Shown: one piece after another, positions 16,514-23,378 of the stretch
Layout of the letters: every line of letters begins with the position of its first letter
How positions within the stretch are numbered: position 1 is the stretch's first letter
Source of the DNA: an uncultured Bacteroidales bacterium
GTDB taxonomy: Bacteria > Bacteroidota > Bacteroidia > Bacteroidales > UBA932
Direction: 5' to 3'
Assembly (NCBI GenBank): GCA_900319855.1
Contig: ONQC01000017.1
Span: 1 to 41,118, forward strand
DNA length: 41,118 nt
Position numbers and translations under genes: made by a program
Notes under the pieces: generated by a model
What the model was told of the DNA's origin: nothing
Seen by the model: the letters and a program-made list of their open reading frames with translations, nothing else
Databases searched by the model: none

Positions 16514-16521
16514 CAAAGATA
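16514..16521 (-). promoter_or_regulatory. -7 element of the esterase-polymerase-yolD-binding protein operon
   Basis: TATCTTTG on the minus strand is a perfect TAnnTTTG match. The expected start is near 16509, giving a leader of about 20 bases before the esterase ATG. No TTG lies at the normal upstream distance. The PAS gene's element (16543-16550) points the other way. Confidence 0.55.
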
Positions 16522-16542
16522 GCGAAATCCGCGGAAAAACCG

Positions 16543-16550
16543 TATTTTTG
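16543..16550 (+). promoter_or_regulatory. -7 element of the PAS protein gene
   Basis: TATTTTTG matches TAnnTTTG and ends 4 bases before the ATG at 16555. With the spacing observed at the SRP RNA gene (start 5 bases after the final G), transcription would begin at the A of the ATG, a leaderless message. No good TTG is found upstream. Confidence 0.5.
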
Positions 16551-16554
16551 CACC

Positions 16555-16905
16555 ATGAAAAGAGATTATTTCGAAGGGGCGGATGTCGCCGTCACCGTCT
16601 GCGCCAAGGATGGGACCATCCTGGATATGAACCGGAAATCAAAAAAGACGTTCCTGAAACCGGGCATGCCGGACATCATCGGGAACAATGTGCTGGACTG
16701 CCACCCGGAGCCGGCCCGTTCGCTGCTGGCGGACATGCTGGAAAACCCGCGTACCAATGTCTATACGGTGGAGAAGGAGGGTGTCAAGAAACTGATCTTC
16801 CAGTGTCCGTGGTATGACGGGGAGGAATATGCCGGATTCATGGAGCTTTCCATGGTGCTCCCGGAAAACATTCCGAACCGGATCCGGAAACCCAAAACGC
16901 TTTGA
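16555..16905 (+). CDS. Small single-domain PAS protein
   Basis: 116 residues, beginning MKRDYFEGADVAVTVCAKDG. The whole protein is one PAS fold: the sensing strand and helix pattern (VAVTVCAKDGTILDMNRKSK), the core helix and loop (MPDIIGNNVLDCHPEPARSL), and the closing strands (TNVYTVEKEGVKKLIFQCPW, YAGFMELSMVLPENIP). No kinase, cyclase or DNA-binding domain is attached and no signal peptide is seen, so it is a free cytoplasmic sensor that must act through a partner. Cys16 and Cys48 may bind a cofactor, but this is speculative. An in-frame TTG/ATG extension upstream would run through the promoter and is rejected. The gene is divergent from the esterase operon. Similar stand-alone PAS proteins occur in other anaerobes. 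Confidence 0.85.
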   Translation: MKRDYFEGADVAVTVCAKDGTILDMNRKSKKTFLKPGMPDIIGNNVLDCHPEPARSLLADMLENPRTNVYTVEKEGVKKLIFQCPWYDGEEYAGFMELSMVLPENIPNRIRKPKTL

Positions 16906-16924
16906 TCCGGGGCAGCTGCAAACG

Positions 16925-16950
16925 AAAAAAGGACTTCCGGAGAAGTCCTT
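16925..16950 (-). terminator. Intrinsic terminator of the tRNA-Thr gene
   Basis: On the minus strand a nine-pair stem AAGGACTTC / GAAGTCCTT (16950-16929) with a four-base loop is followed by a run of six T (16930-16925). It begins 5 bases after the tRNA 3' end. The same hairpin read on the plus strand lacks a T run, so the PAS gene is not obviously terminated here. Confidence 0.85.
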
Positions 16951-16955
16951 GAAAG

Positions 16956-17028
16956 AGCCGCGAACGGGACTCGAACCCGCGACCTGCTCATTACGAATGA
17001 GCTGCTCTACCAACTGAGCTAAAGCGGC
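16956..17028 (-). tRNA. tRNA-Thr (anticodon CGU)
   Basis: The minus strand folds as a 73-base cloverleaf: D-arm GCTC/GAGC, anticodon arm GCTCA-TTCGTAA-TGAGC with anticodon CGT, variable loop AGGTC, and T-arm GCGGG-TTCGAGT-CCCGT. U36 and A37 are as expected for a t6A-modified ANN decoder. The discriminator is U and CCA is not encoded. The acceptor stem is unusual: only the outer five pairs (GCCGC/GCGGC) form, while positions 6:67 (U-C) and 7:66 (U-U) are unpaired and 49:65 is a G-U wobble. Promoter and terminator both look intact, so the gene is probably expressed; function with this stem is uncertain. Confidence 0.92.
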
Positions 17029-17057
17029 CTTTGCCAACCACTGGTGGATTGGGACTG

Positions 17058-17087
17058 CAAATATAAGGATTTTTTTGAATCAAACAA
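17058..17087 (-). promoter_or_regulatory. Promoter of the tRNA-Thr gene
   Basis: On the minus strand TTG (17087-17085), a 19-base spacer and TATATTTG (17065-17058) form a consensus Bacteroidota promoter. The predicted start near 17053 gives a 5' leader of about 25 bases for RNase P removal. Confidence 0.8.
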
Positions 17088-17095
17088 CGGATTCG

Positions 17096-18454
17096 ATGGT
17101 GAAATATGATATTATCGTTATCGGCGGCGGTGCGGCCGGCCTGATGGCGGCATACGGGGCAGCCCGCGAAGGCGCATCGGTCCTCGTGCTGGAAAAGATG
17201 CCCCGGCCGGGGCGTAAAATCATGATTACCGGCAAGGGACGCTGCAATTTCACGAATGTAAAACCGTGGAACGAGTTCTCGCAGCACATCCGCAGCAAGG
17301 CCAATTTCGTCCGCCCGGCTTTCTACAATTTCCCGCCGGAGGCCGTCATCCGCCTGCTGGAAGAAGAGGGTCTCCCGACCGTTACCGAGCGGGGCGACCG
17401 GGCCTTCCCGACCAGCCACAAGGCCTCGGAGGTCGTGGATACCCTGCAGAAAGCCGCCGTCATGGCCGGCGCCCGCCTCGAGACCGGCTCCGGCGTGAAG
17501 ACCGTCGAAGCGACGGAAGACGGATTCACCGTAGAATGCTATTGCAAGAAGTTCTCCGCCCGGAAACTGATCCTGGCCACCGGCGGACTCTCCTACCCCG
17601 GCACCGGATCCAGCGGCGACGGCTACGCCTGGGCCCGACAGCTGGGGCACACCTGCAAACCGTGCTTCCCGTCCCTGACGGCCCTGGTCCCCCAAGGGTA
17701 CAAACTCCCCGGAACCGGGACCTCGGCCCTGCCCGACGGTTATCCTTCTCCAAAGGGACATATCGACCGGAGCACCGAGCTCTCGGAAATCGGAAAACTG
17801 CTCTGCGGCAATGCTTTGAAAAACGTCGAAGTCAGTCTCTATGCTGGCAATGACGAGATCCGGAGCGAATTTGGAGACATCGATTTCACCGACGGCGGCC
17901 TCGAAGGACCGGTCGGTTTCACCCTCAGCCGCGATGCCGTCAAGGCCCTGCTGAACGGAGCGAAAGTCCGCGTCCGGATCAACCTCAAGCCCGGGGTCGA
18001 CCCCGATGAACTGACCGCCCGGCTCAAAGGCCTGTGCAACGATATCCTCAAGGATCCCCGCAGCCGGAATGCCACCATCAAGGAAGTGCTGCGGATCCTG
18101 CTCGGGAAGTTGCTTCCCCGCGAACTCGTCTCCGGATTCATCCGCTGTAATCCACAGATACTCAGCGGGCGGAAAGGGAATGAAAGGATCGATATGGCCG
18201 CTCTCCGCTCGGCTTTGCAAGACTGGCCGATGGACATCGAAGGCTTCGTGGGCTATGAGCGCTGCGTCGTGACGGCCGGCGGGATCGACACGGATGAAGT
18301 ATTCCCGAAAACCATGGAATCCCGGCTCTGTCCGGGGCTCTATCTGTGCGGGGAAATCCTTGATATCGATGCGGATACCGGCGGATATAATCTCCAACTG
18401 GCTTTCTGCACCGGACTGCTTGCGGGCCAGGGGGCGGCAAAGAGTCTCAAATGA
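17096..18454 (+). CDS. HI0933/YhiN-family NAD(P)/FAD-dependent flavoprotein
   Basis: About 452 residues starting MVKYDIIVIGGGAAGLMAAYG, which carries the GxGxxG dinucleotide-binding loop. It continues with family markers RPGRKIMITGKGRCNFTN, FYNFPPEAVIRLLEEEG, LATGGLSYPGTGSSGDGYAWA and the C-terminal GYNLQLAFCTGLLAGQGAA, where the flavin-binding fold closes. Homologues are annotated as aminoacetone oxidase or BaiN-like reductase, but the physiological substrate is unsettled. It is cytoplasmic. The ATG at 17096 is preferred to an upstream in-frame TTG at 17075, which lies in the spacer of the opposing tRNA promoter. Its own promoter is not clear. The gene ends 4 bases before the SRP RNA promoter. 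Confidence 0.92.
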   Translation: MVKYDIIVIGGGAAGLMAAYGAAREGASVLVLEKMPRPGRKIMITGKGRCNFTNVKPWNEFSQHIRSKANFVRPAFYNFPPEAVIRLLEEEGLPTVTERGDRAFPTSHKASEVVDTLQKAAVMAGARLETGSGVKTVEATEDGFTVECYCKKFSARKLILATGGLSYPGTGSSGDGYAWARQLGHTCKPCFPSLTALVPQGYKLPGTGTSALPDGYPSPKGHIDRSTELSEIGKLLCGNALKNVEVSLYAGNDEIRSEFGDIDFTDGGLEGPVGFTLSRDAVKALLNGAKVRVRINLKPGVDPDELTARLKGLCNDILKDPRSRNATIKEVLRILLGKLLPRELVSGFIRCNPQILSGRKGNERIDMAALRSALQDWPMDIEGFVGYERCVVTAGGIDTDEVFPKTMESRLCPGLYLCGEILDIDADTGGYNLQLAFCTGLLAGQGAAKSLK

Positions 18455-18458
18455 TTAT

Positions 18459-18488
18459 TTGCGAATCCCGAAAAATAACGTACCTTTG
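18459..18488 (+). promoter_or_regulatory. Promoter of the SRP RNA gene
   Basis: TTG (18459-18461), a 19-base spacer and TACCTTTG (18481-18488) make a consensus promoter. The first base of the mature RNA stem (18493) lies 5 bases after the last G, which gives a useful ruler for the other promoters in the window. Confidence 0.85.
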
Positions 18489-18492
18489 CATC

Positions 18493-18595
18493 GGGAAAGT
18501 CGTACACGACCAGCTCCCTCTGAACTCCCCCAGGGCCGGAAGGCAGCAAGGGTAGGAGGTCGTAGCGGTGCGATGTGCTAAGCTTTCCCTTTTTT
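18493..18595 (+). ncRNA. ffs: Signal recognition particle RNA (4.5S type)
   Basis: The conserved SRP domain IV is present, with the symmetrical and asymmetrical internal loops and the GGAA tetraloop at CAGGGCCGGAAGGCAGCAAG (18531-18550). The ends pair as GGGAAAG (18493-18499) with CTTTCCC (18583-18589). A run of six T (18590-18595) follows directly, so the terminal stem doubles as the terminator. The RNA of about 98 bases binds Ffh and targets membrane and secreted proteins during translation. It has its own consensus promoter. The mnmA start codon follows only 5 bases after the T run. Confidence 0.95.
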
Positions 18596-18599
18596 CTTT

Positions 18600-19973
18600 A
18601 TGAAGATTTGCATCGGACTTTCCGGAGGCGTAGACTCCAGTGTAGCGGCCTGGCTGCTCAAGCAGCAGGGCTATGATGTCTTTGCCATGTTCATGCAGAA
18701 CTGGCACGACGCCGATACCACCCTGCACGGCGACTGCGAATGGGAAGAAGACCGGTTCGTCGCCGAACTGGTCGCCCGCAAGATCGGTATCCCCTTCTAT
18801 TTCGTGGACCTGAGCAAGCAGTACCGCCAGCGCGTGGTCGACTACATGTTCGACGAATATGCCAAAGGACGCACGCCGAATCCGGACGTGCTCTGCAACC
18901 GGGAAATCAAGTTCGACGCCTTTTGGGAAGCGGCCAGGAAACTGGGAGCAGACATGGTGGCGACCGGCCATTATTGCCGGAAAGAGGAGACCGTCGGATC
19001 GGACGGACAGCCGGTATACCGCATCCTGGCCGGCACCGATCCGAACAAGGACCAGAGCTATTTCCTCTGCCAGCTCAGTCAGGAGCAGCTCTCCAAGGCC
19101 CTGTTCCCGATCGGGGACCTTCTCAAGCCAGAGGTGCGGCGCATCGCCCATGAAGCGGACCTTCCCTCGGCGGACAAAAAAGACTCCCAGGGCATCTGCT
19201 TTGTCGGCAAGGTCGACCTCCCGACCTTCCTCCAGCAGAAACTGGAATCCCGTGAAGGCGATGTCATCGAAGTCTACGATGCTTACTATCAGGATAATGC
19301 GCAATACCGTTTCCTGCAGGATACCCTCTCATCGCTGACCGCCGACGGCCGGCCGGCCCGGATGATCACCGAATATGTATCCGAGGACAAGGGGTCCGGC
19401 CAGGGGGCGGCCAACCGGTATGATCCGGAGAAACTGGCCGTACTGTCCGACGAAGACTGGCTGCGGCTTAGCCAGCCGGTCCCCTATGACCTGACCTTTG
19501 AGACAGAAACCTACCGCAGCGGCAAACATCACGTCAAGAAGACCCGTTACAAGGAGAATCCCTTCGGCAAGATCCTCGGCAAGCATGAAGGCGCCCAGTT
19601 CTATACCATCGGCCAGCGCAAAGGCCTGAACATCGGCGGCCACGCCGATTCGCTCTTCGTCATTGCCACCGACGTTGAAAAGAACCTCATCTACGTCGGC
19701 GAAGGACACCGGCACAAAGGGCTGTCCCGCAGTTGCCTGCGCGTCGCTCCCGAGGAAATCCACTGGATCCGTCCCGACTTGGCCATGGCTCCCGGAGAGA
19801 TCCGCCGGTACCGGGTCCGGATCCGTTACCGCCAGCCGCTGCAAGATGCGACCCTGGTGCGGCGGGAAAACGGTCTGTATATCCTGTTCGACACGCCCCA
19901 GCGCGGCATCACCGCCGGACAGTTCGCTGTCTGGTATGACGGAGACGAGATGCTCGGAAGCGGAGCCATTTAA
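18600..19973 (+). CDS. mnmA: tRNA-uridine 2-sulfurtransferase MnmA with a large insertion
   Basis: 457 residues, against about 350-380 usually. The N-terminal PP-loop ATPase motif is GLSGGVDSS (7-15). The catalytic cysteines are Cys99 (PNPDVLCNREIKF) and Cys200 (SQGICFVG). The tRNA-binding and C-terminal beta-barrel parts follow (FYTIGQRKGLNIGG at 334-347, YRQPLQDATLV, GITAGQFAVWY). The extra length is a segment of about 100 residues between PTFLQQKLESREGDVIE and GKHEGAQFY, roughly residues 224-322, where most homologues have about eight. The enzyme thiolates U34 of tRNA-Lys, -Glu and -Gln using sulfur relayed from IscS-type donors. It starts just after the SRP RNA terminator and may depend on read-through. 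The aminotransferase gene follows 11 bases later. Confidence 0.95.
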   Translation: MKICIGLSGGVDSSVAAWLLKQQGYDVFAMFMQNWHDADTTLHGDCEWEEDRFVAELVARKIGIPFYFVDLSKQYRQRVVDYMFDEYAKGRTPNPDVLCNREIKFDAFWEAARKLGADMVATGHYCRKEETVGSDGQPVYRILAGTDPNKDQSYFLCQLSQEQLSKALFPIGDLLKPEVRRIAHEADLPSADKKDSQGICFVGKVDLPTFLQQKLESREGDVIEVYDAYYQDNAQYRFLQDTLSSLTADGRPARMITEYVSEDKGSGQGAANRYDPEKLAVLSDEDWLRLSQPVPYDLTFETETYRSGKHHVKKTRYKENPFGKILGKHEGAQFYTIGQRKGLNIGGHADSLFVIATDVEKNLIYVGEGHRHKGLSRSCLRVAPEEIHWIRPDLAMAPGEIRRYRVRIRYRQPLQDATLVRRENGLYILFDTPQRGITAGQFAVWYDGDEMLGSGAI

Positions 19974-19984
19974 CCATCCATTCC

Positions 19985-21151
19985 ATGTACGATTTTGACA
20001 AGGTCGTCGACCGCCGCGGAACCGGTGCGGTCAAATACGAAGCCCTCCCCAATTATTTCGGGAAAGCAGATTTGCTGCCCCTCTGGGTAGCCGATATGGA
20101 TTTCGAGACGCCGCCGTTCATAGTGGATGCCATGAAAAAACGGCTGGAACATCCGGTTTTCGGCTATACGGTCATGCCGCAGGCCTGGTACGAAGCCGTC
20201 ATCGGCTGGCTGCGCGACCGCCATGGCTGGGAAGTTCAAAAAGAATGGCTCTCCTTCATCCCCGGTATCGTAAAGGGAATCGGCATGGTCGTCAACGCCC
20301 TGCTGGGTCCGGACGACAAAGTCGTCATCCAACCGCCTGTGTATCACCCGTTCCGGCTGGTCCCTCAGCACAACGGCCGCCAGGTGGTCTACAATCCGCT
20401 GATCCTGCGGGAAGACGGCGGCTATGACATGGACTTCGAGAACCTGGAGACGGTCCTCCGGGATCCGGCCTGCCGGCTGCTGATCCTCTCGAACCCGCAC
20501 AACCCGGCCGGCATCGTCTGGCCGCGCGAGACCCTGCAGAAACTCGCCGAAATCTGCCACCGGCACCATGTGACCGTCATTTCCGATGAGATCCACTGCG
20601 ACATGGCCCTCTTCGGGCACAAGCACGTTCCCTTCGCAACCGTCAGCCCGGAAGCCGCCGCCATCAGCATCACCTTCGGCGCCCCTTCCAAGACGTTCAA
20701 CATCGCCGGCATCGTCAGCTCCTATGCCATCGTACCGGATCCAGCTCTTCGGAAGAAGTTCTATGACTGGCTGGAAGCCAACGAGTTCGGAGCCCCGGAT
20801 ATTTTCGCGCCCATCGCGACAGTCGCTGCCTATACCCAAGGCGAACCCTGGCGGGAGGAACTGGTCGCCTACCTGGAAGACAATGTCCGCTTCGTGGAAG
20901 AATACCTGAAAGTCCACATCCCGGCCATCCGTCCCCTGCGTCCGCAAGCCTCCTTCCTGGTCTGGCTGGACTGCCGCGGTTTGGGACTGAGCCACGACGC
21001 GCTCATCGACCTGTTTGTGGGCCAGGCCGGGCTCGCGCTCAACGATGGAGAAATATTCGGCGCACCCGGATGGATGCGCCTCAACATAGGAACGCCCCGG
21101 ACCGTACTGGCCGAGGCGTTGGAAAAACTCGCTAGATGCTGTCGAAAATAA
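19985..21151 (+). CDS. MalY/PatB-type PLP-dependent aminotransferase (probable cystathionine beta-lyase)
   Basis: 388 residues, the usual length. It begins MYDFDKVVDRRGTGAVKYE, characteristic of the PatB/MalY group, and has LPLWVADMDFETPP near the start. The pyridoxal phosphate lysine is Lys236 in TFGAPSKTFNIAG. The cofactor is also held by Asn and Asp in SNPHNPAG (169-176) and ISDEIHCDM (199-207), and the C-terminal substrate-carboxylate arginine lies in MRLNIGTPR. Members cleave C-S bonds of cystathionine or cysteine, or transaminate; beta-lyase activity is the most likely. It sits 11 bases after mnmA, and both concern sulfur, which is suggestive only. Its 3' end overlaps the convergent cytidine deaminase by 20 bases. 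Confidence 0.9.
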   Translation: MYDFDKVVDRRGTGAVKYEALPNYFGKADLLPLWVADMDFETPPFIVDAMKKRLEHPVFGYTVMPQAWYEAVIGWLRDRHGWEVQKEWLSFIPGIVKGIGMVVNALLGPDDKVVIQPPVYHPFRLVPQHNGRQVVYNPLILREDGGYDMDFENLETVLRDPACRLLILSNPHNPAGIVWPRETLQKLAEICHRHHVTVISDEIHCDMALFGHKHVPFATVSPEAAAISITFGAPSKTFNIAGIVSSYAIVPDPALRKKFYDWLEANEFGAPDIFAPIATVAAYTQGEPWREELVAYLEDNVRFVEEYLKVHIPAIRPLRPQASFLVWLDCRGLGLSHDALIDLFVGQAGLALNDGEIFGAPGWMRLNIGTPRTVLAEALEKLARCCRK

Positions 21152-21605
21152 ACGGCAGGACGTCTTCGACCTTTTCGAACTTCCAGATGGACTTTCCGCC
21201 GGTCATGATCACGCTCATGGGCCGTTTCCCAATTTTCTGATACTCAGCCATTACCTGGCGGCAGGCGCCGCAAGGGGTCGCCGGCGTATCGCAGACACCG
21301 AAGGCGGGACCGCCTACGATTGCGATGCAGACCATCGGGACACCCGGGTACTGCGCCCCGGCGGCGAACATCGCCGTCCGCTCCGCGCATAAGCCGGAAG
21401 GAGAGGCCGCATTTTCCTGGTTGGATCCCTTGACGATTTCCCCGTTCTCCAGCAAGACGGCTGCGCCGACATTGAAGTGGGAATACGGGGCATAGGAAGT
21501 CAACTGCGCCTGACGGGCCGCTTTGATGAGGGCCTGGTCTTTCGGGTCCAGTTCTTCGATGTCCGCGTATTCGGTATAATTGATTTCTACTTTCCGATTT
21601 GTCAT
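21132..21605 (-). CDS. cdd: Cytidine deaminase
   Basis: 157 residues. The zinc-binding and catalytic residues are clear: Cys73 and Glu75 in SGLCAERTAMF, and Cys112 and Cys115 in TPCGACRQVMAEY. YAPYSHFNVGAAVLLENG (38-55) is the substrate-binding strand. The enzyme hydrolyses cytidine and deoxycytidine to the uridine forms for pyrimidine salvage in the cytoplasm. The length and the CAE/PCGAC pattern fit the homotetrameric class. It has its own consensus promoter just after the end of the FAD oxidoreductase gene, so it need not be in that operon. Its last 20 bases are antisense to the end of the aminotransferase gene. Confidence 0.95.
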   Translation of the reverse strand: MTNRKVEINYTEYADIEELDPKDQALIKAARQAQLTSYAPYSHFNVGAAVLLENGEIVKGSNQENAASPSGLCAERTAMFAAGAQYPGVPMVCIAIVGGPAFGVCDTPATPCGACRQVMAEYQKIGKRPMSVIMTGGKSIWKFEKVEDVLPFIFDSI

Positions 21606-21627
21606 AGCCGTATCATTATGTGGACTT

Positions 21628-21658
21628 CAAATATACGGAAAATATCCTCAAAAACAAA
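21628..21658 (-). promoter_or_regulatory. Promoter of cdd
   Basis: On the minus strand TTTG (21658-21655), a 19-base spacer and TATATTTG (21635-21628) match the consensus exactly. The start near 21623 gives a leader of about 17 bases. Confidence 0.8.
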
Positions 21659-21661
21659 TTC

Positions 21662-23377
21662 TTACTCCGCTTCAGGCGTTTCCGCCGCAGCCTCGGCCGG
21701 TTCCGGACGGAGGTAGCGGGCCGCCGCGACGGCGCAATTGATGCCGTCCAAAGCGGAAGAGACGATGCCACCGGCATAGCCGGCACCTTCGCCACCCGGG
21801 AAGAGACCCGGCACCTGCGGGCACTGGAAAGTCTCGGGATCGCGCACGATTCGGATCGGAGAGGAAGTCCGGGATTCCACGCCCAGCAGGAGGGCGTCAT
21901 TGGTATAATATCCACGCATGCCGTGCATGTTGACGGCCGGGAACGCTTCCTGCAGCCGGTCAGCCACATGGGCCGGCAACAATTCGTGCAGCGGAGCGGA
22001 AACCACGCCCGGATGATAGGAGGTCTCAGGCAGGTCCTCGGACAGTTCGCCTTCGCAGAAATCGACCATGCGCTGGGCGGGGGCCTTCATCAGGTTGTCC
22101 CCTTCGGCCGTGTGGGCACGGACATAGTCGTACATCTTCTTTTCGACATCATGCTGGAAATCCAGCAGCGAGAAGGCACCTGCGGCCTTGTACTGCTCCG
22201 GTTCATCCCCAGGCTCGATGGACACCACGACGCCGGAATTGGCCCATTTGGAATTACGGGAGGAATTGGACATGCCGTTGAGTACCAGGGTCTCAGGCTC
22301 CGTGGAAGACGGGACCAGGATGCCGCCCGGGCACATGCAGAACGAGAAGACGCCCCGCTCGACCGGCTCGCCGTCCGCACCCGGCGCGACGACCTGTTCG
22401 ACGAAACTGTATTCCGCCGCCGGCATGCCGGGCTCCCACTGGCCGCGGTAACGGATCTTATTGATCAGCGACTGCGGATGCTCGACCCGCACGCCCATCG
22501 CAAAGCCCTTGGCTTCCAGGTCCCAGCCCTTGTCGCGGAACAGTTCGTAGATATCGCGGGCGGAATGGCCCGTCGCCAGAATGACGGCAGCGGCCTTATA
22601 GGTCACTTTCTTCGGTTTGGGACCGTTCTGGTCCGTCACCTTCACGTTGAAAGCGCCGGTTGTCTTGAGCCGGGAGATGTCTTCGACCCGGGAGTTGAAA
22701 TGGTATTCTCCGCCATGTTCCTCGATGCAACGGCGGATGTTTTCCACCACCTTCGGGAGCTTGTCGGTCCCGATATGCGGATGGGCGTCGATCAGGATGG
22801 ACCGGTCGGCGCCGAATCCGACGAACTGGTACAGGACTTCACGGATGTCTCCCCGCTTGGAGGAACGGGTAAACAGTTTGCCGTCCGAGAAAGCGCCGGC
22901 ACCGCCTTCGCCGTAGCAGTAATTCGAATCCGGATCCACGACGCCGGTCCGGGACAGGCGGGCCATGTCGGTCTTCCGGGCATGGACGTCCTTTCCCCGC
23001 TCCAGCACGATCGGCCGGAGGCCCAGCATCAGCAGTTTCAGCGCAGCGAACATGCCGGCCGGTCCGGCACCGACCACAATGACCGGTTCCGCATCCGTAA
23101 CATCCTGATAGGGAGCCGGCTGGTATTCCTTGTATTCGTAATTCTTGAACGCCTCGATCCGATAGACCATCTTTACGTCGCCCCGCGCATCGACGGAACG
23201 GTGGACAATGCGGCAGACCGCATCCGCACCGACCATGGTCGGCTGATAGGACTTGGACGGGTCAATGACGTTGATGACGGCGCCGCGGCGGAGACGCAAC
23301 TCTTCGGCGGCCTTCCGCCGGATGTCGTCCAGGCGCGGTTCGCGGCCCATCGGACAGGTGATATCAAAAGTTCTCAT
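21662..23377 (-). CDS. COG2509-type FAD-dependent oxidoreductase
   Basis: About 571 residues from the ATG at 23375-23377 (MRTFDITCPMGREPRLDDIRRK). An N-terminal ferredoxin-like/THUMP-like stretch of about 90 residues (LRLRRGAVINVIDPSKSYQP) precedes the FAD-binding fold VIVVGAGPAGMFAALKLL. It is followed by the group-specific NYCYGEGGAGAFSDGKLFTR, the central AVILATGHSARDIYELF and a C-terminal FPGGEGAGYAGGIVSSALDG. It is a soluble flavoprotein of unknown substrate. A longer frame reaches further upstream, but it would overlap tsaD and adds nothing resembling the family, so the shorter start is used. That start lies 1 base beyond the tsaD stop, indicating co-transcription with tsaD. The tail (EAAAETPEAE) is low complexity. 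Confidence 0.92.
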   Translation of the reverse strand: MRTFDITCPMGREPRLDDIRRKAAEELRLRRGAVINVIDPSKSYQPTMVGADAVCRIVHRSVDARGDVKMVYRIEAFKNYEYKEYQPAPYQDVTDAEPVIVVGAGPAGMFAALKLLMLGLRPIVLERGKDVHARKTDMARLSRTGVVDPDSNYCYGEGGAGAFSDGKLFTRSSKRGDIREVLYQFVGFGADRSILIDAHPHIGTDKLPKVVENIRRCIEEHGGEYHFNSRVEDISRLKTTGAFNVKVTDQNGPKPKKVTYKAAAVILATGHSARDIYELFRDKGWDLEAKGFAMGVRVEHPQSLINKIRYRGQWEPGMPAAEYSFVEQVVAPGADGEPVERGVFSFCMCPGGILVPSSTEPETLVLNGMSNSSRNSKWANSGVVVSIEPGDEPEQYKAAGAFSLLDFQHDVEKKMYDYVRAHTAEGDNLMKAPAQRMVDFCEGELSEDLPETSYHPGVVSAPLHELLPAHVADRLQEAFPAVNMHGMRGYYTNDALLLGVESRTSSPIRIVRDPETFQCPQVPGLFPGGEGAGYAGGIVSSALDGINCAVAAARYLRPEPAEAAAETPEAE

Positions 23378-23378
23378 A

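Noticed and set aside
16956-17028. Calling the tRNA-Thr a pseudogene
   Set aside because: Promoter, terminator, D-, anticodon and T-arms are all intact, so it is kept as a gene with an unusual acceptor stem.
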